Source of the DNA: Cloacibacterium normanense | GTDB lineage: Bacteria; Bacteroidota; Bacteroidia; Flavobacteriales; Weeksellaceae | Assembly: GCF_003860565.1 (NCBI RefSeq) | Contig: NZ_CP034157.1 | Coordinates: forward strand, 1,922,001-1,986,000 | Direction: 5' to 3' | DNA: 64,000 nucleotides | In this document: piece by piece, positions 46,401-54,350 of the stretch | Position numbering within the stretch: position 1 is the stretch's first letter | Layout of the letters: each line of letters opens with the position of its first letter | Translations under genes and position numbers: made by a program | Notes under the pieces: generated by a model | Told to the model about the DNA's origin: nothing | Databases searched by the model: none | The model's input: only the letters and a program-made list of their open reading frames with translations

Positions 46401-46779
46401 AAACATTTCCGTTCAATATTCTTCTGTAACCGTTTTTAAATAAGTTAGTATTAAAATTAATAAGTAATCCCAATCTACAACCGCTTAATTTTAAATATGT
46501 TAAAACTTGAGCAAGATGCACATCGTTTAGTGCTTCACAGGATTTCACTTCTATTACAACGCTTTTTTCAACTAATAAGTCAATTCTATAGCCAATATCT
46601 AATTTCACTTCTTCGTAGATTAATGGCATTGGTTTTTGTTTTTCTACAAATAATCCAGCTTTTGAAATTTCATAAAATAAGCATTCTTCATAAGCACTTT
46701 CCAAAAGTCCAGGACCAAGATTTTTATGAATTTTTAGTCCCAAATCAAAAATAATTTTAGAAATTTCGTTTTCGTGCAT
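46393..46779 (-). CDS. GxxExxY protein (PD-(D/E)XK superfamily)
   Basis: 128 residues matching the GxxExxY family: IIFDLGLKIHKNLGPGLLESAYEECLFYEISKAGL, KLDIGYRIDLLVEKSVVIEVKS (Asp and E-x-K of a nuclease-like core), and LAQVLTYLKLSGCRLGLLINFNTNLFKNGYRRI. Family function is unknown. It lies between lpxH-like and luxE-like genes on the same strand, bracketed on both sides by CACAGAG-type repeats that have altered the ends of both neighbours, suggesting it arrived as a unit with these repeats. Confidence 0.92.
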   Translation of the reverse strand: MHENEISKIIFDLGLKIHKNLGPGLLESAYEECLFYEISKAGLFVEKQKPMPLIYEEVKLDIGYRIDLLVEKSVVIEVKSCEALNDVHLAQVLTYLKLSGCRLGLLINFNTNLFKNGYRRILNGNVSL

Positions 46780-46792
46780 ACTATATTATTTT

Positions 46793-46968
46793 TTTAGCCA
46801 CAGAGACATTGAGTTTTTCACAGCGCTCACAGAGAATTAATTTTGTGTTTTCTGTTATTTTCTGTGTCTCCTTATTTCTTTAAACCACGGACTTACAAAG
46901 TTTGCAAAAGCTTTTTATTCCTGTGTGCTCTGTGCATTCTCTGTGTCTCCGTGTTTCAATATTTTAAA
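46793..46968. repeat. CACAGAG-type repeat tract, right of the GxxExxY gene
   Basis: Contains GCCACAGAGACATTGAG, TTTTCACAGCGCTCACAGAG, TTTTCTGTGTCTCC and CTGTGTGCTCTGTGCATTC, i.e. units in both orientations. The last part is translated as the C-terminus of the LpxH-like protein (KHGDTENAQSTQE). Confidence 0.7.
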
Positions 46969-47715
46969 TTCCTCTCCATCAAAAACACCATACGTAAAAT
47001 AAGAAATCCAGTCGCCAAGATTCACATGTTTCGCTTCCTTCCCATCAACTTTCAAATCTATAATCATAGGCAAATGACGATGACCGTAAACGAAGTAATC
47101 TAAATTTTCAGATTTCAATTTTTCTTTAGAATAAATGATAAGAAATTCTTTGTCCTCGCCTAAAAACTTCATGTCTTCTACTCCACTAATCATCTTATTT
47201 TTGGTAGAAAAATAAATCGCAATTTTCATCGCAATATCAGGATGAAGCCACTTAAAAAACCATTGCGCAATAGGATTAGTAAAGAGTTTTTTCATTCTCT
47301 TATAACCTTTATCGCCTGGTCCAAGTCCGTCTCCATGCGCTAAAAGGAAGTTTTTCCCAGAAACTTCATAATATTGTTTTTCGAAAAAAACTGGAATGCC
47401 GATTTCTTCTTCCAAATAATCTTTCATCCACAAATCATGGTTTCCAACGAAGAAATAAATGTCAATTCCACTGTCTTTCAGTTCGGCCAATTTCCCTAGA
47501 ATCCTCACGTAACCCTTCGGAACTACATATTTCCATTCGTGCCAAAAATCAAACAAATCGCCCATCAAAAATAAAATTTGTGCATCGTGTTTTATTTCGT
47601 CTAACCATGCCAAAAATTTAGCTTCTCTTGGCTTACTCAACTCTGGAGTTGGCGCACCAAAATGCTGATCAGACGCAAAATAGATTTTTTTATTAGGCTG
47701 TAATTCGATTTTCAT
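46915..47715 (-). CDS. LpxH-like UDP-2,3-diacylglucosamine pyrophosphatase
   Basis: 266 residues from ATG 47715 (MKIELQPNKKIYFASDQHFG); the 41-codon upstream extension reads through repeat sequence and is rejected. Calcineurin-like phosphoesterase with ASDQHFG, FLMGDLFDFWHEWKY, FFVGNHDLWMKDYL, LLAHGDGLGPGDKGYKRMKK and YGHRHLPMIID. It likely cleaves UDP-diacylglucosamine to lipid X in lipid A synthesis. The last 13 residues (from KHGDTE) are encoded by the adjacent repeat and replace the original end. The queD gene lies just upstream. Confidence 0.88.
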   Translation of the reverse strand: MKIELQPNKKIYFASDQHFGAPTPELSKPREAKFLAWLDEIKHDAQILFLMGDLFDFWHEWKYVVPKGYVRILGKLAELKDSGIDIYFFVGNHDLWMKDYLEEEIGIPVFFEKQYYEVSGKNFLLAHGDGLGPGDKGYKRMKKLFTNPIAQWFFKWLHPDIAMKIAIYFSTKNKMISGVEDMKFLGEDKEFLIIYSKEKLKSENLDYFVYGHRHLPMIIDLKVDGKEAKHVNLGDWISYFTYGVFDGEEFKILKHGDTENAQSTQE

Positions 47716-47789
47716 TTTTTTAGCTAAGATTAAAATCTTAGGGTAAAATATTTTTCGTCGCTCTGCGACTTCATTAATAATTCTATTTA

Positions 47790-47821
47790 TTGGCTCTTTT
47801 AACTTTTTACTTGGCTCTTTA
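47790..47821. repeat. Dispersed AAGAGCCAAG repeat at the queD stop codon
   Basis: TTGGCTCTTTTAACTTTTTA then CTTGGCTCTTTA; the last TTA is the complement of the queD stop codon. The same unit ends aceA (51011-51050) and aceB (52525-52556). Confidence 0.7.
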
Positions 47822-48265
47822 AGAATTTTCTTCCGCAAACCATTCTCCGTAAGAATTTTCGGTTTCGTGAAGTTTCAGATACGCCAATTGAACATGAGAA
47901 GGCAATTTATTTTTAATTTTTTCGGCAATTTCGTATAGCATATTTTCACAAGTGGGTTGGTAATTACATTCAATTACTTTATGCCCTTTATTAGCCAAAT
48001 CTTCGCCCAATTCTTTATGCGGCGTCAATGCATTCAATAAAACAGCATGATCCCAAACTTCTACAATTTCCTCTTTTACAATTTTTTTAATGTCTCCAAA
48101 ATCTACTACCATTCCGTTTTTCACGTTATTGATGTCATTAATTGGAGTTCCTTTTACGGTCACAAAAAGTTTGTAAGAATGTCCGTGCATATTTTTGCAT
48201 TTGCCGTCATAGTTATACAAAACATGCGCCGTCTCGAAGGTGAAAATTTTAGTAATGCGTATCAT
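47819..48265 (-). CDS. queD: 6-carboxytetrahydropterin synthase
   Basis: 148 residues. Converts dihydroneopterin triphosphate to 6-carboxytetrahydropterin in queuosine/deazapurine synthesis. Zinc ligands His14, His27 and His29 and the catalytic Cys23 lie in TFETAHVLYNYDGKCKNMHGHSYKL; also VVDFGDIKKIVKE, DHAVLLN, PTCENMLYEIAEKI and LHETENSYGEW. It is followed by the LpxH-like gene on the same strand. Other queuosine genes are not in the window. Confidence 0.94.
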   Translation of the reverse strand: MIRITKIFTFETAHVLYNYDGKCKNMHGHSYKLFVTVKGTPINDINNVKNGMVVDFGDIKKIVKEEIVEVWDHAVLLNALTPHKELGEDLANKGHKVIECNYQPTCENMLYEIAEKIKNKLPSHVQLAYLKLHETENSYGEWFAEENS

Positions 48266-48341
48266 GGTGCAAAGATAGAGAATTTTTGAAATTGAATTTG
48301 TTTTAAAACCATCATTTAATTAGCCTAAATTTGATTTAAAA

Positions 48342-48369
48342 ATCTGCTCAATCAGCAAAATCAGCGAGA
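48342..48369. repeat. Solitary arm of the 10361-10437 palindrome family
   Basis: Begins ATCTGC, ends AATCAGCGAGA and keeps the GC and AAT blocks of the right arm at 10409-10437. No partner arm nearby. Confidence 0.6.
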
Positions 48370-48449
48370 CAAAATTCAAGATAAATTTCATAAATTTTTA
48401 AATTTCAATTTCCTTACCTTTACGCTAACAAATTTTAATGCTTTAGGAA

Positions 48450-50861
48450 ATGAAACACCTTTTCAAGTTTTTGTTGCTTTTTTTTGCAACAAGTCTTTTC
48501 GCACAAAACAATCAAAGATTTTTTCAAAAAATTGAATTTAAAAATAACACCGCCGAAATTTCTGTCAATGACGGATTGTATCAAGTAAAATTTTATTCGC
48601 CAGAAATGGTAGAAACGGCTTTTATCCCAAAAAATCAAACGCTTGCAGAAAATTCTCACGCCGTAATTCTCTCTCCAAAATCTGTAAAATACAATTTCAG
48701 AGAAACCAGAGGTTTTGCATGGATTGAAACTTCTGGAATTACCGTAAAAATTCAAAAATTGCCTTTTCAAATTTCTTATTACAAAGGAGATGAACTCTTG
48801 ATTTCTGAAAAAAATGGTTACGGAACTTATGAAAACGGCGAAATCAATAATCATCCACAAAATTTTGAAACATTAAATTTCAATCTTTCTCCAGACGAAG
48901 TTTTATATGGAGTTGGAGCAAGAGCACTCGGAATGAATCGTCGCGGAAACAGATTAATGTTATACAATCGTGCTCATTACGGCTACGAAACCAAATCTGA
49001 ATTGCTTAATTACACGATGCCTATTGTAGTTTCGAGTAAAAAATATTTGATTCATTTTGACAATGCACCGATTGGTTACCTCGATTTAGACAGCAAAAAA
49101 GACAATTCATTGACTTACGAAACGGTTTCTGGAAGAAAAGTGTATCAAGTCATTTCAGGAAATTCTTGGGAAGATTTGGTTAAAAATTACACCAATTTAA
49201 CAGGAAAACAACCCATGCTTCCAAGATGGAGTTTAGGGAATTTTTCGAGCAGATTTGGATATCATACACAGCAACAAACCGTGGAAACCATAGAGAAATT
49301 CAGAGCCGAAAATATTCCTGTTGATGCCATTATTTTAGATTTATATTGGTTCGGAAAATCTATTCAAGGAACGCTCGGAAATTTTGCTTGGGACAAAGAT
49401 AATTTCCCAAAACCTCAACAAATGATTGATGATTTGAGAAAAAACAACGTAGAAACCATTCTCATCACCGAACCTTTCGTGGTGAATACTTCTTCGCGTT
49501 ATCAGGAAGCTCTTGACAAAGATATTTTGGCAAAAAACAACGATGGAAAAGCATTTATGTACGATTTTTATTTCGGGCACACTGGTTTGATTGACATTTA
49601 CTGTCAAAAAGGAAATTCTTGGTTCAAAAATATTTACAAAGACTTATTGAATCAAGGCGTTACAGGAATTTGGGGAGATTTAGGTGAGCCAGAAGTTCAT
49701 CCTTCTACCATTCTTCACGGAAACGGAAAAAATGGCGACCAAGTTCACAATATTTACGGAATGGATTGGGCGAAATTAGTGAAAGAAAGTTTTGCAGAAA
49801 CTTCACCAAATGCTCGTCCGTTTATTTTGATGAGAGCAGGTTATTCTGGAGCTCAAAGAAATGGGCTCGTTCCTTGGAGTGGCGACGTTTCTAGAAGTTG
49901 GGGCGGATTGCAAAGTCAACCCGATATTTCTTTACAAATGGGACTACAAGGAATAGCTTTTATGCACAGTGATTTGGGAGGTTTTGCAGGAAAAAATGAA
50001 GACGATGAATTGTATGCTCGTTGGTTGCAATATGGCGTTTTTAACCCAATTTACAGACCTCACGCTGATGAAAATGTACCAAGCGAACCGGTTTACAGAA
50101 GCGAAAAAGCAAAAAATTTAGCCAAAAAAGCGATTGAATTGCGTTACGCTTTGCTTCCTTATAATTACAATTTGGTTTTCGAAAATCATAAAAACGGAAC
50201 TCCTTTAATGCGACCATTATTTTTTGAAGAACCAGAAAATCAAAAATTGTACACGTATAATACCGCTTATTTTTGGGGCAAAGATTTCTTAATTTCTCCG
50301 ATTTTAAATAAAGGACAAAAAGAACAAAGCATTTATTTTCCTAAAAATTCTGATTGGGTAAATTTCTATACCGATGAGAAAATTTTAGGCGGAACTACTC
50401 AGACTTTTGCCACAGAAGAAGATAAAATCCCAACTTTTGTAAGAGCTGGAGCGATAATTCCGATGGCGAAACCGATGCAATCTACCAAGGAATATGATGG
50501 AAATACATTGATTCTTCATTATTATTTTGACGAAAAAGTAAAAGAAACCAAACTTAAATTGTACAATGACGATGGTTTACAAAACGGAGCCTACGAAAAA
50601 GGACAATTTGAAATGATGGAATTTGAAGCTAAAACCAACGGAAAAACCATTACTTTTGAACTGGGAAATGAAGTTGGTGCTAACTTTTCTGCAAAATCTA
50701 AAAATATAGAACTCGTTATTCACCATGTTTCTAAAAATCCAAATTCTATAAAAGCAGGTTGTAAAAAATTAGAATACACTTATGATTCTGAGAAGAAAAC
50801 TTTGAAAGTGAATTTGGTTTGGGATTCTGCGAAAGAAAGTAAAGTGAAAATAAAATTATAA
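48450..50861 (+). CDS. Glycoside hydrolase family 31 alpha-glycosidase
   Basis: 803 residues. Signal peptide ending SLFAQN, N-terminal beta-sandwich, then the GH31 barrel. Nucleophile Asp in GIWGDLGEPEVHP and acid/base Asp in WSGDVSRSWGGL; also RPFILMRAGYSGAQRNG, AFMHSDLGGF and RWLQYGVFNPIYRPH. C-terminal beta domains follow. It probably releases glucose or xylose from alpha-linked oligosaccharides in the periplasm and may act with the secreted GH13 amylase at 41.8-44.6 kb. Single-gene unit with a strong terminator. Confidence 0.95.
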   Translation: MKHLFKFLLLFFATSLFAQNNQRFFQKIEFKNNTAEISVNDGLYQVKFYSPEMVETAFIPKNQTLAENSHAVILSPKSVKYNFRETRGFAWIETSGITVKIQKLPFQISYYKGDELLISEKNGYGTYENGEINNHPQNFETLNFNLSPDEVLYGVGARALGMNRRGNRLMLYNRAHYGYETKSELLNYTMPIVVSSKKYLIHFDNAPIGYLDLDSKKDNSLTYETVSGRKVYQVISGNSWEDLVKNYTNLTGKQPMLPRWSLGNFSSRFGYHTQQQTVETIEKFRAENIPVDAIILDLYWFGKSIQGTLGNFAWDKDNFPKPQQMIDDLRKNNVETILITEPFVVNTSSRYQEALDKDILAKNNDGKAFMYDFYFGHTGLIDIYCQKGNSWFKNIYKDLLNQGVTGIWGDLGEPEVHPSTILHGNGKNGDQVHNIYGMDWAKLVKESFAETSPNARPFILMRAGYSGAQRNGLVPWSGDVSRSWGGLQSQPDISLQMGLQGIAFMHSDLGGFAGKNEDDELYARWLQYGVFNPIYRPHADENVPSEPVYRSEKAKNLAKKAIELRYALLPYNYNLVFENHKNGTPLMRPLFFEEPENQKLYTYNTAYFWGKDFLISPILNKGQKEQSIYFPKNSDWVNFYTDEKILGGTTQTFATEEDKIPTFVRAGAIIPMAKPMQSTKEYDGNTLILHYYFDEKVKETKLKLYNDDGLQNGAYEKGQFEMMEFEAKTNGKTITFELGNEVGANFSAKSKNIELVIHHVSKNPNSIKAGCKKLEYTYDSEKKTLKVNLVWDSAKESKVKIKL

Positions 50862-50865
50862 ATTA

Positions 50866-50898
50866 AAATCGCCTCGCAAAATTGCGAGGCGATTTTTT
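50866..50898. terminator. Terminator of the GH31 gene
   Basis: AATCGCCTCGCAA and TTGCGAGGCGATT form a 13-bp perfect stem, followed by a T-run. Confidence 0.92.
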
Positions 50899-51010
50899 CA
50901 ACAAATTAAAAACTATGGACTCTTTGTTTGTTAAGAGTGACAAATGGAAATGAATTATGAATAAATCATTTTTTATTTTCTAAAATTTAAGAATCCTTTT
51001 AAACTATATT

Positions 51011-51050
51011 CTTACTTTTTACTTGAGTCTTTTTACTTGGCTCTTGATTA
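51011..51050. repeat. Dispersed AAGAGCCAAG repeat at the aceA stop codon
   Basis: TTTTTACTTGAGTC then TTTTTACTTGGCTCTT, ending directly at the complement of the aceA stop codon. Confidence 0.7.
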
Positions 51051-52325
51051 ATGAAACTGCTCCGCTTCCGTAGAACCAGCTAAAGCTGTTGTAGAAGAAT
51101 TTCCTGCTGTAACAACGGTTTGAACCGCATCAAAATAACCTGTTCCCACGAAACTTTGGTGTTTCACTGCACGGAAACCTTTCGCTTGTAATGCAAATTC
51201 TCTTTCCTGTAATTCGCTGTAACCCGCCATTCCTCTTTCTTTGTAAGCCAATGCCAATTCGAACATTGCAGTATTCAAAGCGTGGAAACCCGCCAAAGTG
51301 ATAAATTGGAATTTGTATCCCATTTTTGCTAATTCTTCACGGAATGTTTCCATTTCAGGAACGGTTAATTTTGCTGCCCAATTGAAAGATGGAGAACAGT
51401 TGTAAGCCAACATTTTATCTGGGAATTTCGCATGAATTCCTTCTGCAAATCTTCTTGCATAATCTAAATCTGGGTTAGAAGTTTCCATCCAAATTAAATC
51501 TGCATAAGGCGCATAAGAAAGTCCTCTATCAATACCTTGCTCCACACCACAATTCACTTGGAAGAAACCTTCAGAAGTTCTTGCACCAGTTACAAATTTA
51601 TGGTCTCTTTCATCAATATCAGAAGTCAATAAATCTGCTGCATCTGCATCTGTTCGCGCCACTAAAACCGTAGGAACTCCGCAAACATCTGCGGCTAATC
51701 TTGCTGCAATCAATTTATTGATCGCTTCTTGAGTAGGAACCAAAACTTTTCCACCCAAATGTCCACATTTTTTAGCAGAAGACAATTGATCTTCGAAGTG
51801 AACACCAGCTGCACCAGCTTCTATCATTTGTTTCATCAATTCAAAAGCATTCAGATTTCCTCCGAAACCAGCTTCTGCATCTGCAACGATTGGAACCAAA
51901 TAATCTTTTTCACCACCTCCATTTACAGACTGAATTTGATCTGCTCTCAAAAGTGCATTATTGATTTTTTTAACCACAGCAGGAACCGAATTCGCAGGAT
52001 AAAGCGATTGGTCAGGATACATTTCTCCAGAAAGATTCGCGTCTGCGGCAACTTGCCAACCAGAAAGATAAATCGCTTCTAAACCTGCATCCACTTCTTG
52101 AACTGCCTGATTTCCTGTTAAAGCACCTAAACCTGCAACAAAATCTTGATTGTTTAGCTTTTTCCAAAGCAACTCAGACATTTGAGTAGCGATGGTATAA
52201 TCTAACTTGTACTTTCCTCTGAGTTTTAACACTTCTTCAGCCGAATAAGGTCTTGTAATTCCGCTCCATCTTGGATTTTCTCTCCATTCTTTTTCGAGCG
52301 CTTGGATTTGTTCTTGTCTGTTCAT
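51048..52325 (-). CDS. aceA: Isocitrate lyase
   Basis: 425 residues. Splits isocitrate to glyoxylate and succinate, the first glyoxylate shunt step. The signature [18 protein letters not shown] holds the catalytic Cys; [34 protein letters not shown] and YNCSPSFNW are conserved. It follows aceB on the same strand after a repeat-filled 228-base gap and ends EAEQFH, a typical Icl C-terminus. Probably co-transcribed with aceB under the regulator encoded at 54351. Confidence 0.97.
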   Translation of the reverse strand: MNRQEQIQALEKEWRENPRWSGITRPYSAEEVLKLRGKYKLDYTIATQMSELLWKKLNNQDFVAGLGALTGNQAVQEVDAGLEAIYLSGWQVAADANLSGEMYPDQSLYPANSVPAVVKKINNALLRADQIQSVNGGGEKDYLVPIVADAEAGFGGNLNAFELMKQMIEAGAAGVHFEDQLSSAKKCGHLGGKVLVPTQEAINKLIAARLAADVCGVPTVLVARTDADAADLLTSDIDERDHKFVTGARTSEGFFQVNCGVEQGIDRGLSYAPYADLIWMETSNPDLDYARRFAEGIHAKFPDKMLAYNCSPSFNWAAKLTVPEMETFREELAKMGYKFQFITLAGFHALNTAMFELALAYKERGMAGYSELQEREFALQAKGFRAVKHQSFVGTGYFDAVQTVVTAGNSSTTALAGSTEAEQFH

Positions 52326-52553
52326 GATATTTTGGGTTTGTTTTGTTTATTTTAATTCACAGCGTTCATGGAGTTTTTCACTGAGAACACTGATTTTTTT
52401 AACGCAAAGCGCGCAAAGATTTTTTTTATTTTTCTTGAAAATATTTTTAAGTTCACAAAGAATCATCAAAGATGATTTGCAATGTCCGCAAAGGTTTTTC
52501 CTCTTTTTTAACACAGAGTTTTTTCTTGGCTCTTTTTACTTTTTACTTGGCTC
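52326..52553. repeat. Degenerate repeat tract between aceB and aceA
   Basis: Units such as TTCACAGCGTTCATGGAG, CACTGAGAACACTGA, AACGCAAAGCGCGCAAAGA and CCGCAAAGG, of the CACAGAG/CGCAAAG class, ending with the AAGAGCCAAG repeat (52525-52556). No promoter for aceA is evident. Confidence 0.6.
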
Positions 52554-54125
52554 TTAAATAAACGGATACGCTTTTAAGGTTAAAAAATCTTCAAAATTTT
52601 CATCGAAAACCAACTCATTAAAGAGTTTTGTTGCCAAATCGAATTTTCCTTTTTCGTAACGATTTTCGCCTACATATTTTTTGATATTTTCGAGTTCTTC
52701 TTTCTCAAATTCAAGAACCATTTCTTGGGTCAATGTTCTTCCGTCATTAAGTTTTGCTTGATTTTTTAGCCATTGCCAAACTTGAGTTCTAGAAATTTCT
52801 GCAGTGGCAGCATCTTCCATTAAATTATATAATGCAGCCGCACCAGTTCCCATGAGCCAAGATTCTATATAAAGAATTCCAACGTTGATGTTTTTTCTCA
52901 CGCCTTTTTCGGTGATTTCACCTTTTGGAACTTCTAATAAATCTGCCTCTGAAATATGATAATCTTCGTGTTTTTTATCTATTTGATTTGGTGTTGGCAT
53001 AAATTCGTCAAAAATTTTCTTCGCTACAGGAACCAAACCAGGATGAGCTACCCAAGTTCCATCGTGACCGTTTTTCACTTCACGCTCTTTGTCTGCACGA
53101 ACTTTTGCATATGCCAATTCGTTTTCTTCTTCATTATTTTTTACTGGAATTTGCGCTGCCATTCCTCCCATTGCATGAACTCCACGTTTATGACAAACTT
53201 GAATTACCCGTTTAGAATAGGCACTCATAAAAGGCGAAGTCATGGTCACTTGATCTCTGTCTGGAACTAAAAATTCCTTGTGATTTCTGAATTTTTTGAT
53301 GTACGAGAAAATGTAATCCCATCTTCCACAATTGAGTCCAGAACTGTGTTCTTTGAGTTCGTATAAAATTTCATCGAGCTGAAAAGAAGCAGTAATGGTT
53401 TCGATGAGAACTGTGGCCTTAATAGTGCCTTGAGAAATACCTAAATAATTTTGTGAGAAATTGAAGATCTCATTCCACCATCGTGCTTCTTTATAGTGCT
53501 CTAATTTTGGTAAATAGAAATAAGGACCACTTCCGTTTTCTAATAATTTCTTCGCATTTCTGAAAAAATAAATTCCGAAATCAATCAGAGAGCCAGAAGC
53601 TTTTTCTCCATTTATTGTAATATTTTTTTCTTCTAAATGGAGTCCTCTTGGCCTTACAATTAGCGTTGCCAAATTTTCATTAAGTTGATAAGGTTTACCT
53701 TCCTTATTTACAAAATCTATTTTTCTATTAATCGCATCCGTAAGGTTAATTTGACCTTCCATGCAATTTTTCCAAGTTGGCGAATTAGAATCTTCGAAAT
53801 CTGCCATAAAAGTAGACGCTCCAGAATTCAAAGCATTGATAATCATCTTTCTATCAACAGGACCTGTAATTTCTACACGTCTGTCTTGTAAATCTTTTGG
53901 CAATCTGCTGCATATCCAATTTTCTTCTCTAATTCCTGCGGTTTCTTCTGGAAATTTTGGAAAAACACCTTCATCTATATTTTGTTGTACCATTTTTCTT
54001 GCAGACAACAATTCTAATCTGTCTTGATTAAATTTTTTATGCAAGTGAACCAAAAATTTCACCAATTCTTCCGAGAAAATTTCGGGATAATGATGAGCGG
54101 CTGTTATTTTAAAATTAGATTCCAT
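52554..54125 (-). CDS. aceB: Malate synthase A
   Basis: 523 residues, the A-type length. Condenses glyoxylate with acetyl-CoA to malate. Conserved segments are TGPVDRKMIINALNSGASTFMADFEDSNSPTW, LIVRPRGLHLEEKNI (catalytic Arg), AMGGMAAQIPVKN, GHDGTWVAHPGLVPVAKKIFDE (catalytic Asp region), and the final FLTLKAYPFI. First gene of the ace operon; the promoter and palindromic operator lie in the divergent region at 54210-54249. Confidence 0.97.
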   Translation of the reverse strand: MESNFKITAAHHYPEIFSEELVKFLVHLHKKFNQDRLELLSARKMVQQNIDEGVFPKFPEETAGIREENWICSRLPKDLQDRRVEITGPVDRKMIINALNSGASTFMADFEDSNSPTWKNCMEGQINLTDAINRKIDFVNKEGKPYQLNENLATLIVRPRGLHLEEKNITINGEKASGSLIDFGIYFFRNAKKLLENGSGPYFYLPKLEHYKEARWWNEIFNFSQNYLGISQGTIKATVLIETITASFQLDEILYELKEHSSGLNCGRWDYIFSYIKKFRNHKEFLVPDRDQVTMTSPFMSAYSKRVIQVCHKRGVHAMGGMAAQIPVKNNEEENELAYAKVRADKEREVKNGHDGTWVAHPGLVPVAKKIFDEFMPTPNQIDKKHEDYHISEADLLEVPKGEITEKGVRKNINVGILYIESWLMGTGAAALYNLMEDAATAEISRTQVWQWLKNQAKLNDGRTLTQEMVLEFEKEELENIKKYVGENRYEKGKFDLATKLFNELVFDENFEDFLTLKAYPFI

Positions 54126-54209
54126 AGTATATTTTGTTGTGGTTTCAAAAAAATGTGGTTATTAGTTTTATTTGAAACGAAATGAATAGATTTTGAATTT
54201 GTTCTTTTG

Positions 54210-54217
54210 CAAATATA
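54210..54217 (-). promoter_or_regulatory. Candidate -7 element of the aceBA operon (TATATTTG)
   Basis: Minus-strand match to TAnnTTTG. The -33 position, about 19-21 bases upstream, falls on the palindrome at 54236-54249. Confidence 0.55.
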
Positions 54218-54235
54218 GAAAATATTTTCACTTAC

Positions 54236-54249
54236 AGCGAACGTTCGCT
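54236..54249. promoter_or_regulatory. Perfect 14-bp palindromic operator AGCGAACGTTCGCT
   Basis: Self-complementary over all 14 bases, covering the -33 position of the aceB promoter. It shares the GCGAA half-site with 54273-54284. It is the probable binding site of the regulator encoded at 54351 (inference). Confidence 0.7.
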
Positions 54250-54272
54250 AAATTTTTATAAAAAATTATTAT

Positions 54273-54284
54273 GCGAAAAATCGC
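54273..54284. promoter_or_regulatory. Second operator GCGAAAAATCGC
   Basis: Inverted repeat GCGA-N4-TCGC placed 10-22 bases upstream of the TATCTTTG -7 element of the regulator gene, so well placed for autoregulation. Confidence 0.55.
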
Positions 54285-54294
54285 TTATATTTCT

Positions 54295-54302
54295 TATCTT
54301 TG
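54295..54302 (+). promoter_or_regulatory. Candidate -7 element of the regulator gene (TATCTTTG)
   Basis: Matches TAnnTTTG 48 bases before the ATG at 54351. Confidence 0.55.
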
Positions 54303-54350
54303 AATTTCAAAGGGTTTTACCACTTATTTAGATTCAATAAAAATTTTATT

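Noticed and set aside
46915-47838. Long version of the LpxH-like protein starting at 47838
   Set aside because: The first 41 codons lie in repeat sequence overlapping queD and do not match the family; ATG at 47715 begins the conserved domain.
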